This document shows, piece after piece, positions 1 to 11,692 of a stretch of DNA of 64,000 nt (positions within the stretch are counted from its first letter, which is position 1; each line of letters begins with the position of its first letter). Source of the DNA: Arsenophonus sp052174455 (GTDB taxonomy: Bacteria; Pseudomonadota; Gammaproteobacteria; Enterobacterales; Enterobacteriaceae); NCBI GenBank assembly GCA_052174455.1, contig JBQMRP010000004.1, forward strand, positions 248,001-312,000, in the 5' to 3' direction. The position numbers were made by a program, and so were the translations under genes. A model generated the notes under the pieces. It was not told the origin of the DNA. It made no database searches and saw nothing but the letters and a program-made list of their open reading frames with translations.

Positions 1-2
1 TC

Positions 3-140
3 TGCTTAATACATAGCTTTCGAGAATTGCATCTAGCTCCAAAAACTGACAAAAGTAGCTTTGCAACTACTGATAATCCGCTAAATCAATATTATCAATA
101 TATTCCTGTATTAGCCCGAGTATGCTGGTAATAAGTAAGC
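3..140 (+). CDS. Possible C-terminal end of an unidentified gene cut by the window edge
   Basis: One plus-strand frame is open from the left edge for about 45 codons and ends at a TAA. The translation has a mixed, protein-like composition and ends in a segment reading YYQYIPVLARVCW. I do not recognise the family. The stretch is short and the DNA after it is clearly degenerate, so it could equally be a chance open frame or the tail of a pseudogene. No start, ribosome binding site or terminator can be assigned. Confidence 0.2.
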
Positions 141-1914
141 TGTCACAGCTATTAACATTTTAGTTAAACAGTGTAACATCTTTACATCACTAACTTTAAG
201 CTAATTTAAGCTGACATGAATGAATATTTCACTACCCTTTAGCGTATTTAATGGGGTATCCAAAATATAATGAATACGATCTTTTATCATTCCTTGAATT
301 TTTCAGGTAAGAACTCAGATTGACGTAATAGTCAAATGAGTATATCTTCACCATTGATTTTAAAATATTGACTATCACATTCAATTCTAGCAAGACCTCT
401 AACCATTCATGATCCAATTAATATAGCTATAAGTAAAACTGCTACTAGCATCCAGCTCCTCATGCTACTTTAAATTTGCCAGACTATTTTTATTTAACAT
501 CATCGTCATAAAATAGCGCCAACCGGTACTTTTATCCCGTCCCGATCCTGTTACCGGATTTATACCGCTGTAGGCTACCACAATATTGCATTGGTAGCTA
601 TAAAAAAATTGCTAGTACCCAAAAAACAAGCTCTTTATATAAACTGGTCCAATAAATTTCCCATCTAGATTATAAAAACTGCCATGACAGATAAATTTTA
701 CCAATCATCTCTACTGATTGATGCTTCTACTACATAATATTGATTTCCAATAACTTGATTTTTTACCCAATCCATCAACAGATTATTGTCGTTCAGGCAA
801 ATCACTAATCTAGTAGTCATAAAATACAGTGGATTATTACCATAATGCCCTACTTATTATTATCTTATTAATCGTGTCCATAATGTTCATAGGAAAAACA
901 ATTTTTAAGAAACTAAAAACTCATCGGTGTTTTTCTATCAAAGGTTAAGAAGCTCCATTGGCGATATGGAGTGTATTTTAATTCAATTTTAATTTTTAAG
1001 ACTAAGCGCGTCTCTCGTGTTGTTTAGAGAAGTCAGAGTAGTAAAAACCAAACAAAAACCAACACTGACAATCGGTAGACGACTTCATATTCCATTCAAC
1101 GATTATATTAACATCTCAATCAACTACAGACTGAGGAAGCGTTAAAAATATTGAAGACTAAAATGGAGATGCACTCATTAATCATATCTCGTGCGCCGCA
1201 CATTTTTATAATTATTAATTATATCACGATAGGATAAACCGCCGTACGCTTATTCTAGAAACGTAATTCGCTACTAAAACTATTAAACATCGTCGTAATG
1301 CTGTTCTGATTAAGTTAATTAACTTTACTATTACCATAATCAATCTACAATACTTAATGAGCACTTAATCCCTAAGATACCCATTACACAATGCCTAATT
1401 GAAAGATAACTACAAAAGAACTATTTCCCGGTTAACTATTTCTTAGAAATAGGTCTATAACGTGCAAATATCGGCTCAAAGTTATTATAGTTAGTTACCT
1501 TATCATAAAATCTTAACTTGCTAATAATATTAGACGTACCCGATCATAGAAAGTATTAAATTAACCGTACCTTTGTGACTAGCTTGTCTGTCGATATCTT
1601 CATATTGATTGAATCAGAGTTATTATAAGATGACTACACGGTACAGAAATGTGAGAAGAATGCTTATATGACATTCTTCCGATAGTCAAATCCAGGGCTT
1701 ATCAGAATTTTCCAGTATCTTCATGTCGGTACGCTGGTTGGTAGAATTAGTTGTTCCGAGAATATAAAAGGTTGTTACTTTTTACATGTTCAAATGCACA
1801 ATAAATGATATTTACGCTAATCTTTTCAGCAATATCTTTTCTAATCATACGAGTCACATTTCCTATCTATTTCAGCTTATCATTAGCAAATATTATTGGT
1901 AAAAATCACTTATC
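141..1914. other. Gene-free AT-rich region, probably eroded sequence
   Basis: All six frames are broken by frequent stops and I recognise no gene, RNA or insertion sequence. GC-richer patches (for example around 1000-1260) look like old coding or IS sequence eroded beyond reading. No convincing tRNA-like cloverleaf or strong hairpin was found by eye. Confidence 0.5.
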
Positions 1915-2840
1915 TTCTTAAGAAGGATTTTCTATACCAGTTACTATAAAAAGCAAAGAATTATACAGATCAAAGAAAATTTTTGCTTACCCCTTTGCTA
2001 ACATAAAACTAAATCTCATTAGTTGGCTTATCGATAATCTGTCAGATGATATTGCTTCATGCATTGAAGCAACTCAATCCATTTTTACCCTACTCATATT
2101 ATTACAGTGAACATGTCATCCGTTGGAAACATTCATTAGGGTTACAGCGATATTATTGCAAAATACCCGAATTCAAGGAAAATATTTAACAAACTGACTG
2201 GAAATCCTCTGTTAAAACTATATCATAATAATAAATAAGACAGTTATCTGCAATCTATCTTAAATAGATTGACTTTACAGAAGTCAGTAAAACAAACAAA
2301 CATTAATTTAAAACAGCGTTTATATAGGTGTCACTGTTTCCTTGCTTCAAGAAAAATAGTCAACTTAAATGCACTAAGTGGTATTATTGAAGTCGACGAA
2401 ACATTTTTTCTAAATCCTTTAAATAGAAGCGTTATATTCCATATAGGAAATGTAGAAAATACGGGAGATAAAGAGATAAAAATAAAGAACAAATTACTCA
2501 ATCTTAATCAACAAAATCATGTAAGCAATGATATTTTTGAATAGTTTAATACAGAGTGTGTTAGATATTTTCTTGAGTTAATCATCGATAAGAATCTATA
2601 CTTTGTTTGGATAGAGAAAAATCGCACGAAACCTTTTCTAATGAACATTAAATTAATTACCATTGCCTAATAAAGCTAGATAAATATCGCATTATTGGTA
2701 AGAAATTTCATATTTTAAAATATGAACACTCATTTTAACTAATTAAAAGGATGCTTGAGTAGCTTCTATGATGGAAGGCCATTTTATTTTACTGAATTTC
2801 TAGCCTGGAGAAAAATTTTAAACCAAGTTATACTCATTTC
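1915..2840 (+). mobile_element. IS1595-type insertion sequence fossil
   Basis: Decayed transposase reading across several frames. The N-terminal half has the typical pattern of a GNPLLKL motif and a KQTNINLK helix followed by CHCFLAS. The catalytic domain then begins GIIEVDETFF, as in the IS1595 (ISXO2-like) DDE domain. The C-terminal region is recognisable near 2700-2830 as eroded sequence ending in FLAWRK. The longest surviving open piece is 2269-2544 (91 codons). Several stops and frameshifts make it non-functional. An IS256-type fossil follows directly. Confidence 0.75.
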
Positions 2841-2844
2841 TGGT

Positions 2845-4205
2845 TTATGGGTTTTTGAAATTTTTACGTATCCTTCTGATTGATTTAGTAAATGATTTCA
2901 ATATCATTGATGATAATACGCCATAAAAATTCTACTCTATAGATATCTCTGAAACCAGATATCACCTCTAATATTTTTTATAACTCATCTGTAATCCTAC
3001 TAGGAATCTGATAGCACCGCTGTTGAGACTAAACTTAAAGCCATACTACGAGAAAATAATCAACGTCAACTTATCTACGGATGTCATCCGTCGTCTGTAA
3101 CGATTACGTGCCACATTAAACCATATAAAGTGCTATTATGGTGATATTTAGATTAAAGTACTTAAGGTCAGGGGATGTCAGCGGCAACGGAATATCTTTT
3201 AGCAACTTATTTGTTACTATCTTATACAAATAGTACAAAAACATCAAAGAGTTGCTACCATTCCTGCACCTGCAAGCCAGCATATATTATTCTGCAACGA
3301 TTTTCACGAAAGCTCTGTGGGAACTTTTTTATAAAAAAAGTGCATCATCTCTCTTTGCTAATACCAATCAGTAAATTGAAACAATAATGGTTTGAAGAAC
3401 ACAGCCGATGGTAGATTGGTGACTTAAGCAATACGCGTTATATTTATTTCTTGGCCGAAAACATATGCTATTCTATCAAGCAAGCTGATCGCTTTTATCT
3501 GCTAATCATTATCTACGGGACTGCGCATGGAAGTAAAGAGCTCGTTGTGCTCGAAAATGGTTATCAAAAGTCAGAGGCGAATTGAACCAAACTTCTCAAT
3601 GAACTGCGACCGCAGATTAACTGCATCTCCTAAACTTACTATGAAAGATAGTGATCTTGATTTTTAGAATGCAATAGCAAAGATATTCCCTGGTATGAAG
3701 CACCAATGTTATTGGGTGGATAAATAGCTAATGCACTGGTTTCATTTTATAAATGTATGCAACTAAAAGTTAATGATGAGCTTGCTGTATCTTTTAGTAG
3801 CAAAGAGCCGTTTATTCCGCTAACAAACCCTTTATGCTTTGTTGGCAAGGTTTTCAGTATATCTCCTGCCAGAGATTGAAAATCTGTAGAAAAAGTGAGA
3901 AAAACCGCCAGCATTATACAACTTCTCATTAGCGAACTGGACGTCAATTAAGAATAACAAATCTGATTGAATTGGTTTTTGCGATAGTTAAGACACGAAA
4001 CTGATGCGCAAAGAAGTATGAATTAAAGAAAATAATCATTTTATGATATTTAAGCTACTTCCGTTTACTCAGAAAATCTGGAACCAGCTAATTAGTGTTA
4101 ATTTACTGACACTAGTAGTAAATAACATCAAGTTCAATAATGGAGAATAGATTTACAAAACATCAGAGAATAATCTAACTATAATACGCTAGATTTTCTA
4201 ATAAC
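2845..4205 (+). mobile_element. IS256-type (mutator) insertion sequence fossil
   Basis: The 5' end matches the ends of other copies in this window (around 35955 and 63900). Decayed transposase is readable in three frames: a DVSGNGISF segment and KNIKELLPFLHLQ near 3180-3300, and GSKELVVLENGYQKS followed by KHQCYWVDK near 3530-3720. These match the IS256 signature region, where a GxKELxxxxDGYRES segment precedes QRCWVHK. The 3' end near 4180-4200 carries the terminal sequence shared with other copies, AGATTTTCTAATAACT. No frame is intact. Confidence 0.75.
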
Positions 4206-4938
4206 TTATTCTACATAAGTGATATTCAGCTTTAATAATTAATGGATCATTCTAAACCCTCTGAAGCATTACCTTCAAATTAACAAAAATTTTACGTAAT
4301 TAGCAACAGAGGAAATCCTTGTTAGATTTATTTTTTAACTATATAAAATTAATTTAGCATGAATTTATAATCTTTAATTTTAAAAAAATAAATTTATCGT
4401 TAAGTAATATTAAAAAGCAATTCTTAATTGCATATTGACCAAAATAATTAAAAATGTGAATAATCAATATTATACATCAAAAATTATTTTTAATTAAACT
4501 TTCAAACGAATCAAGGCACTCATATAGACAATAAGTTGCTAACAACTTTTAATTAGCTGATTATAGTTTTTTAAATAAAACATAAAATTTTCTGCAGCTT
4601 TAACTTAATAATTCAGATAACTGCAAACTTCCAAGCATCCTTTTAAAGTAAAAACTTGAGTATTCTGCTGTAATTGATTTATTATAGCAGAATTAATAAT
4701 ACTCAATAAATTTACTTTCAAATTAACAATTAATTTATTCTTCATTATTTTTATCAACATTGTAATTAGAATATTTACGAATAGAATTAAGCTTATACCT
4801 AAAATCAATTTTAGACATTCACCATTCTGATAATTAAACATCCATAACTAATAAGTTGAGTTAATTTTTTGTTTTCAATGTTATAATAGTTTATATCTTT
4901 AATAACATATCTAATTAATTAACTATGAGTATGACATA
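4206..4938. other. Gene-free, very AT-rich stretch
   Basis: The sequence lies between the end of the IS256 fossil and the mtnN pseudogene. Only short low-complexity frames exist; a 78-codon minus-strand frame at 4605-4841 has composition expected from AT-rich DNA and no recognisable motif. In E. coli the mtnN side of this locus continues with dgt, of which I see no trace. Confidence 0.5.
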
Positions 4939-5648
4939 ATGAAAGATGTGATAATAGGTGCAATGGAGTAAGAATTCGTATTATTACGTAAGCAAATAAA
5001 TGACTAGTTGGCATTATCACTATGTGGCTGCAAATTTACTTAGGAAAATTTAACAAGATTGATATCACATTATTAAAATCAGGAATTGGTAAAATTTCTG
5101 CGGCACTAGGAGCAATGTTACTAATAGAACATTTTTCACCTGAATTTATTATTAATACTAGTTCCTCAGGTTGATTAGCACCTACTTTACAGATTGGCGA
5201 TATCGTGGTTTCAACCGAAGTTTGCTATCATGATTGATGTCAATATCGCCGCTTTTAGTTACCAACCAGGTCAAACGGAACAATGTCCAGCCACATTTAA
5301 AGAAAATAAAAATTAATAGAACTGCCAGAAAAATGTATCCAAAAATTGGATTTATATACTGTTCGTGATTTAATTTGTACCGATGATACCTTTATTAATG
5401 ACGCGAAAAAGTTAATCTATATTCGCCAAATTTTCCTTACTTCTATTGCTGTTGAAATAAAAAGCTCTGCAATTAGTCATATATATTATCAATTTGGTAT
5501 TCCATTTGTTATTGTACGTGCAATTTCTGATATAGCTGATAAAGAGTTTCATCTTTCTTTTGAGGAATTTTTTACAGTCTCAGCTCGTCAATCAAGTACA
5601 ATAATGCAAACCATATTGGCAAATTTAACTAACTCAAGTCTAAGCTGA
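4939..5648 (+). pseudogene. mtnN: mtnN pseudogene: MTA/SAH nucleosidase
   Basis: The MtnN (Pfs) protein, which hydrolyses methylthioadenosine and S-adenosylhomocysteine, is readable along its length but across frames. It starts MKDVIIGAME, followed immediately by TAA in place of a glutamate codon. It continues with LLKSGIGKISAALGAMLLIEHF and a broken GGLAPT region, then the C-terminal half, open from 5346, with AVEIKSSAISH and VRAISDIADK. The length of about 710 bp is what a 232-residue protein needs, so decay is by point changes and small indels. It converges with erpA as in E. coli, with yadS and btuF missing between. The gene cannot make a full protein. Confidence 0.85.
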
Positions 5649-5705
5649 AAAAAGCTATTAACAACTCGGGAATCTAAATTAGTGCATAATAGTATAAGTT
5701 ATTAC

Positions 5706-6071
5706 TTACCTCAGTAAGTTAAGTGATTCAATACTAAATGAAGAACCACAACTACAAGTTGTTTTCGCATTTGGATTGGTTACCACAAAGCGTGATCCTT
5801 CTAATCTTTCAATATAATCAACAGAACCACCAATCAGATACTGCAAACTCATAGGATCAACAATTAACTCAACACTTTGCTTTTCAATTGTTAAATCATC
5901 TTCATTTATCTTATCATCAAAAGTGAAGACATATTGAAAACCACTACAACCTCCACCAGTAATATAAACACGTAAACGCAAATTGGGATTTTCTTCATCT
6001 GCAATTAATGTCTTAACTTTATTCGCCGCAGCATCAGTAAACTGTATAGGCAATGCAATATCATTACTCAT
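5706..6071 (-). CDS. erpA: ErpA, A-type iron-sulfur carrier
   Basis: ErpA is a small carrier that delivers Fe-S clusters to apoproteins, including the isoprenoid enzyme IspG. The product is 121 residues. The three cluster cysteines are visible in GGGCSGF (about residue 42) and in CSCGSSFSI near the C-terminus. I place the start at the ATG at 6071, giving MSNDIALPIQFTDAAANK, which matches the family N-terminus. It has GGAG just upstream, while the longer frame to 6134 adds 21 unconserved residues. About seven residues (ESLNLLR) extend past the usual FSI end, probably by loss of the ancestral stop. It is divergent from the hemL pseudogene and convergent with mtnN. It is a rare intact gene in a decayed stretch, fitting its essential role. 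Confidence 0.95.
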   Translation of the reverse strand: MSNDIALPIQFTDAAANKVKTLIADEENPNLRLRVYITGGGCSGFQYVFTFDDKINEDDLTIEKQSVELIVDPMSLQYLIGGSVDYIERLEGSRFVVTNPNAKTTCSCGSSFSIESLNLLR

Positions 6072-6287
6072 CTCTAACTCCAATCCGACATACCAATCAA
6101 TAGACACAGGAAGCATTAACACTTCACTGAACAAGCGCTAATTATCTAATAGTTAACCAATTGATTCAAGATCCATCCTAAATTAACTAATTTTGAAAAA
6201 TCACCCTAAATCTTCTATTTTGATTTACTGTTAATCCTTATTTAAGATAAGGGAAAATTCTACTGAATAAATACTTGTAGTTATCTA

Positions 6288-7579
6288 ATGAGTAAATCTG
6301 AAAGACTTTAGCTAAAAGCTAAAAATTTATTCTTGACGGTGTCAATTTACTGGTACGAGCATTTATAATGGTACTCTCGGCTATCCTTTATTTATTTAAA
6401 ATGCAAACGGTGCTTATATTTGTTATATTTATGACAAACTATATATTGATTACATTGACTCTTAGTATTGATGATTTTAGATCATAACCATCCTGCAATT
6501 AAGAAAACGATCACTAAAGCAGAAAAAATGGCCTAAGTTTTGAGGTCCCAACCGGCATCGAAATAAAAATAGCAGAAATTATTAGTCAATTTATTCCATC
6601 TATTGAAATAGTTCGCATGATAAACTCAGGTACAGAAACTACAATCAATGTTATACGATTGATACACAGCTATATAAAGCGTGATAAGATTATTAAATTT
6701 AAAGGTTGTTATCATGGATATACTGACTTCTTATTACTTAAATTAGACTAAGGCGCTTTAACTATTAATCAACCTAATTCCCTTACCGCACATATTAATA
6801 TTGCTAAACATACTCTCACCTGTACATTTAATGATTTAAATTCAGTTCGACGCACTTTTGCCTAGTATCCACAAGAAGTTACTTCTATCATTGTAGATCC
6901 AGTAACAGGCAATATAAATTATATTTTACCTGATGATGAATTCCTGCCTGAGCTTATAATACATGATGCAATCAATTTAGTGGACTACTAATTTATTGAC
7001 GAAGTTATAACTGTCTTTCTGATTACCTTAGGTGGCGAAGCAAGCATATTATTAAGTTAAACCTGATTTTTTAACCTGTTTAGGAAAAATAATTAACGAT
7101 GGTATTGCCTGTTGATGCATTTAATAGCCGACGAGAAGTAATGGAAAAAACTTACTTCAATAGGACTAATTTATTAAGCAGATATATTATCAAAAAACTT
7201 ATTAGCGATGTCAGCAAGCTTTCCTTACCTAACTGAAGTCGCTAAACCAATACCTATAAACACTTAGCAAAACTAACAACACAACTAGTTAAAAACTTAT
7301 AAAAAAACCGCTACAAGCGGACATTCCGTTTATTATTAATGATGTGAGTGGCATGTTTTTATCTATTTTTATTAAATCAGAACAAGTTAAAGATTATTAA
7401 CATTTGATGCAATTAAATGTTGAGAAATTTAAGCAATTCTTCCATTTGATGTTAGACGAAAGTATTTTTTGTCACCTTCTGAATTTGAGGCTGATTTCAT
7501 ATCCATTACCAATAGTTATGAAGATATTGATCGCACTATTAAATCAGTAAAAAATACTTTTAATAAGCATTTTATTTAG
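6288..7579 (+). pseudogene. hemL: hemL pseudogene: glutamate-1-semialdehyde aminomutase
   Basis: HemL is the PLP enzyme that converts glutamate-1-semialdehyde to 5-aminolevulinate in the C5 heme pathway. Homology runs from MSKSERL at 6288 to a C-terminal FNKHFI before TAG at 7579, about the length of the 426-residue family. Readable blocks in different frames include DHNHPAI, RMINSGTE, KIIKFKGCYHG, ALTINQPNS, HTLTCTFNDL and YPQEVTSIIVDPV. The region that would carry the PLP lysine reads TCLGKIIN and is followed by frameshifts. There are many in-frame stops and indels. It is divergent from erpA as in E. coli, with clcA lost. The enzyme is certainly not made from this locus. Confidence 0.9.
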
Positions 7580-7639
7580 AAAGAATTATATAGATCCTCG
7601 TCGCACAACTCCATTTATGCCAAAATACCACTAAGGAGA

Positions 7640-8600
7640 ATATAGTTGAAATAAATATCATGATGATAAACATCCATTATTAGGCAAATTCAACACATAA
7701 AATTACAGCTACTCTTCGGGCTAGAAAGAATTTTCGTCTATTTTAGCTAAAGGCTAAAGGATATTTGAACTTACCATTTCTAATGGATAAAAACAATATG
7801 ATACGATCATACATCTATATTTCCCATTGTTTTCTAATGATGTTATTACCAACTCAGAATGCCATGGTCGTGCTTCCTGCGAAAAAAACCTTCCTCTATT
7901 AACGACTTGCTGGTAAAGTTGTACACGAATTACTGAACCACGTTTGCACTTTAATCTAGGCTAAATATTGGTATTTACGCAGGTATGAAATAGGGAATCT
8001 GTCTGAAATGAAATAAAGGAAAAGCTACGAATCCAAACATAAAACGTTTAAGGATACGAACATGCTTATTTGCACGTATATGTGAATATCTTCTGCAAAT
8101 ATAAATAAAACTTTACAACGTTATATTTTTGTAGATATATATATCGCGTCACTCAATGGGTTGTATCAGTCTATACAAGTTCAAGACTGCGGCCAATACA
8201 CGATGCTCTTACATAATTTTAACTGAGCATCTTTAATAGTTATTATCAAGTAATTACAGACAATTATAAATAATTTATAGACTACCTTCTAGTCTGCAAA
8301 AATATTTAGCTACTGAAAACAGGGATTCGACTGTTTATGTACAAAGCTATATATAAAATACCAACCTTATCCCACTGAGGTATTCTTAAACGAACGGTAT
8401 AGTTAAACGATTTATCACCTACAAGAAGATGGCTGCAAAGTCATAATTTTAATTCTAGTTAGAAGCTTGAGATTAGTCTACATTGACATATTTGATTATA
8501 TAACCAGAAATTATGCCAATCAGTATTGGCTAATAAAACTTCATTGCAGTCTATAAAATTAGTTTTAAATTGAATTTAAATTATTCAAAAAAACTATACT
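7640..8600 (+). mobile_element. IS481-type insertion sequence fossil
   Basis: Decayed transposase. The N-terminal helix-turn-helix part (about 7690-7790) is alignable with the opposite-strand copy near 22500-22650. The catalytic core near 8060-8480 contains HVYVNIFCKYK followed by an RRYIYR-like segment, and later a C-terminal KVIILILV segment. The same core is better preserved at 26350-26700. Stops and frameshifts occur throughout. It occupies the place where fhuACDB lies in E. coli between hemL and mrcB. Confidence 0.6.
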
Positions 8601-8698
8601 ATCTTACGGTAAATGATAAATAGAATAAACTATTTATTTATTTAAATATAAAAACTAATACTAATTTTTTATCATAGCGGCGCCGATTTAATCGATTT

Positions 8699-11044
8699 TT
8701 ATTGCCGCCCAAATATCTCTTTCACCCAAACAGGTGCATCATTACTTTTACTATGTTGTTCATTTAAATTTAAGATCGGCTTCAATGATTGTACCCCTAG
8801 TTGACATAAGGCTTCAGGATCCTCTGTCCATACTGGCAAAATACGATACCCACTACCTGTGCAATTAAAACTTCCATCAATATTCACTTGCATCTCCATA
8901 ATTCCTTCTGGTGGGTGATTATCCAATGCCAATGGAGTCTGATTTTCTAAATAACGACGATATAGATGCAATGCACCACTTGCACCACTAAGATTTGTCG
9001 GACCATTATTATCACGACCAGCCCAAGCAATTGCCACTTCCTTACCATCAATACCGGCAAACCAACTATCGCGTAAATCATTTGTAGTTCCAGTCTTACC
9101 GGCTAAATGATATTGAGCAAACTTATTCATTAATGAACGAGATGTTCCACGCTCAACCACTTGCTGCATGCCATAAAGTGTTAAATAAGCTGCCTGTGGA
9201 GATACTGCTCGCTCTGCAGATGGATAACTTTGATAAAGCTCATTACCATCTCTATCAATAACGGAGCGCAATGCTGATAATGATGCTCGATTTCCACCAC
9301 TACTAATTGTTTGAAACATTTGTGCCGTTTCCATTAGTGTTAAGTTCAAGGCACCTAATAATATTGCCGGTACTTTCTGAATAGAATCACTTGGCATACC
9401 AAGGCGTATTAATACTTTACTTACCTGATCTAAGCCAATATTCAAGCCAATATTTACCGTCGGAATATTCAACGAACTAGCTAAGCCATCAATCAACATA
9501 ATCTGCCCTCGAAAACGACGATCATGATTTCTTGGTTCCCATATTTGATTATCAAATTTAACGCTAATTGGCTCGTCAGGTATCCAAGTATTTAAGCGAA
9601 AACGGTCCGGCTCACTTAATGCAGTAAGATAAGTTGATGGCTTAGCTAGTGAACCAATTGAACGACGAGCATTTAACGCTCGGTTAAAACCAGAATATTG
9701 TGGTTGCGATCCACCAACCATAGCGCGAATTTCACCATTAACACGATCAACAACTACCATTGCGCCTTCAAGATCAGGCAACTTATGTGTTTTACGTAAA
9801 TCATTTATCCCTTGTTCGACGGCATTTTCAGCTGCTTGTTGAGAAACTGGATCTAAAGTAGTAAAGATCTTAGCTCCGGAAAAATTATTTGCTTTATCGC
9901 CTAATTTTTCAGCTAATTCTTGCCTAACGAACTGTATAAAAGCAGGTTGTGGTGTCAAAACATCGCTTCTTGGTTTAACGCCTAAAGGACGATCACTCAA
10001 TATATTATACATTTCATGATCAATAATTTCACGCGTTTCCAATAGCTTTAACACTAAATTTCGACGTTCAAGAGCCAGTTTAGGGTTACGCCATGGGTTA
10101 TATAATGATGCTCCTTTAACCATGCCAACTAATAATGCTTGTTGATCAATACTCAGCTCATTGATTGGTCGACCAAAATAATAAAGACTGGCAAGAGGAA
10201 AACCCCGAATTTGATCATCACCACTTTGTCCTAAATAAACTTCATTTAGGTAAAGTTCAAGAATACGTTCTTTGCTATAACTAAAATCCATTAAAATTGC
10301 CATATAAACTTCATTAGCTTTACGTATTAAGGTTCTTTCATTACTTAAAAATAAATTTTTAACTAATTGCTGAGTTAGTGTACTACCACCCTGAACAGTC
10401 TTACCGGCCATTAAATTAGCAATAACCGCACGTCCAATAGAATAAATACTTACACCATCATGCCAATAAAAATATCTATCTTCAGTTTCAAGTAATATTT
10501 TGACTAAAGAATCAGAAAAATCTTCTCTTGGTAAAACTAATCGTTGTTTATTATTAGCCGATTGCATCATAGTAATAAGCTTAGGATCAAGTCGAAAAAA
10601 ACCAAATGAACGTCCATTTTCCATATTAGTAATATTAGTGAGTCGAGTTTCTTCAAAACTTAATTTAACTAAAATTTGTTCTTCTCTTTGATCAGGAAAA
10701 GAAAATAGCCGACGTAACATCTCTATCGTATTATCTTTAACAATATACTCACCGGGTAAAGTAATTTTATTTACCTGGCGATATTGCATGCCATCTAATA
10801 ATCGAATCATATCTTCTTTACTGTAACTCATCTCTGGTTCAAGATTAACAACTCGACCATAAACAGCTGCCGGTAGATCCCAAACTTTACCATCAAGACG
10901 ATCACTAATTTTCTGATATAAATAGATACCATAGACACCATAGATACCAATTAATAATGATAAGACTATGGCAATTTTGCCAAATAACCAAAACCAACGC
11001 CATCTATTCTTAGGTCGCTGAGACTTATTGTCTTTACTTACCAT
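8699..11044 (-). CDS. mrcB: Penicillin-binding protein 1B (bifunctional peptidoglycan synthase)
   Basis: PBP1b polymerises and cross-links peptidoglycan at the inner membrane. The 781-residue product has a short basic cytoplasmic tail and one membrane segment (about residues 20-44). A UB2H region (about 60-150) follows, then the glycosyltransferase domain with catalytic Glu188 in TEDRYFYWHDG and the QGGSTLTQQLVKN motif. The transpeptidase has Ser465-Leu-Ala-Lys468, SLN at 524-526 and KTG at 650-652, so all catalytic motifs are intact. It is shorter than the 844-residue E. coli form, mainly at the N-terminus, and resembles the short isoform. GAGGA sits just upstream of the ATG. Its strand relative to hemL and dksA matches E. 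coli, although hrpB, sfsA and fhu genes are gone. Confidence 0.97.
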   Translation of the reverse strand: MVSKDNKSQRPKNRWRWFWLFGKIAIVLSLLIGIYGVYGIYLYQKISDRLDGKVWDLPAAVYGRVVNLEPEMSYSKEDMIRLLDGMQYRQVNKITLPGEYIVKDNTIEMLRRLFSFPDQREEQILVKLSFEETRLTNITNMENGRSFGFFRLDPKLITMMQSANNKQRLVLPREDFSDSLVKILLETEDRYFYWHDGVSIYSIGRAVIANLMAGKTVQGGSTLTQQLVKNLFLSNERTLIRKANEVYMAILMDFSYSKERILELYLNEVYLGQSGDDQIRGFPLASLYYFGRPINELSIDQQALLVGMVKGASLYNPWRNPKLALERRNLVLKLLETREIIDHEMYNILSDRPLGVKPRSDVLTPQPAFIQFVRQELAEKLGDKANNFSGAKIFTTLDPVSQQAAENAVEQGINDLRKTHKLPDLEGAMVVVDRVNGEIRAMVGGSQPQYSGFNRALNARRSIGSLAKPSTYLTALSEPDRFRLNTWIPDEPISVKFDNQIWEPRNHDRRFRGQIMLIDGLASSLNIPTVNIGLNIGLDQVSKVLIRLGMPSDSIQKVPAILLGALNLTLMETAQMFQTISSGGNRASLSALRSVIDRDGNELYQSYPSAERAVSPQAAYLTLYGMQQVVERGTSRSLMNKFAQYHLAGKTGTTNDLRDSWFAGIDGKEVAIAWAGRDNNGPTNLSGASGALHLYRRYLENQTPLALDNHPPEGIMEMQVNIDGSFNCTGSGYRILPVWTEDPEALCQLGVQSLKPILNLNEQHSKSNDAPVWVKEIFGRQ

Positions 11045-11057
11045 TAGTTCCTCTTCT

Positions 11058-11103
11058 TTATTCTTATAAAGATTTTAATATTATTCTTATAAAGATTTTA
11101 ATA
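11058..11103. repeat. 23-bp tandem duplication just upstream of mrcB
   Basis: The unit TTATTCTTATAAAGATTTTA plus three bases occurs twice head to tail, at 11058-11080 and 11081-11103, with perfect identity. It starts 14 bases upstream of the mrcB start codon, so it lies in or next to the promoter and leader. Perfect identity in otherwise drifting DNA suggests a recent slippage event. Confidence 0.85.
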
Positions 11104-11105
11104 TT

Positions 11106-11692
11106 TGTAATCATAGTTATCTAACTAATTATTTTATGAAATTTTAATTTTTATCAATATGGCTTTTTTTCTTAGATCTACCCATAATAGGTTCATAACC
11201 ATCTTTATAAAACATGATATAAAATAAATCTTTACTTATTAATTAATTTTATCTTAATTAAAAATCTTAATCATAATTTACAGCTGTTTCTTTTATATAT
11301 CTAATTAAAATAGTTTTTTATAAAAGAAAATAATAAAAATTTTTTAAATAGAAGTTTTACACTCTGATAATAACCATTTTATTATTATTAAATCTAATAA
11401 ATACTATCTATTCACTAATTTATATAAAAAGCAATGACTATTAATTTTTAGCGCTAAATATTATAATATTGCTTTTCTTTTAGCTGCATCTATCGTAACT
11501 AGAGTAATTAACAATATATCGGTTTCAACCACTAAAATTACAAAAATTCAATTAATAAAGTGTTATAAACGTTTTTTCTGAAGTTGTTACACCTACAGTA
11601 AATTATTAATCATTCATTGCGCCAATATAATTGGCATAACAAACTATTCAACACCATAGGATATAATTTAGTACTCAAATCAAATAACGATA
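11106..11692. other. Gene-free AT-rich stretch upstream of mrcB
   Basis: No open frame or recognisable homology. It presumably carries the mrcB promoter, which I cannot place with confidence in such AT-rich DNA. In E. coli hrpB would lie on this side; I see no trace of it. Confidence 0.45.

Noticed and set aside
2269..3387. Open frames of 91 and 70 codons (2269-2544 and 3175-3387) as independent genes
   Set aside because: Both translate to pieces of decayed IS1595 and IS256 transposases, with homology continuing in other frames on either side.
4605..4841. Minus-strand 78-codon hydrophobic frame as a small membrane protein
   Set aside because: Composition is what AT-rich DNA gives by chance, with no motif, no convincing ribosome binding site and no conserved context.
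10500..10691. Plus-strand frame inside mrcB
   Set aside because: It is antisense to an intact, fully conserved gene.
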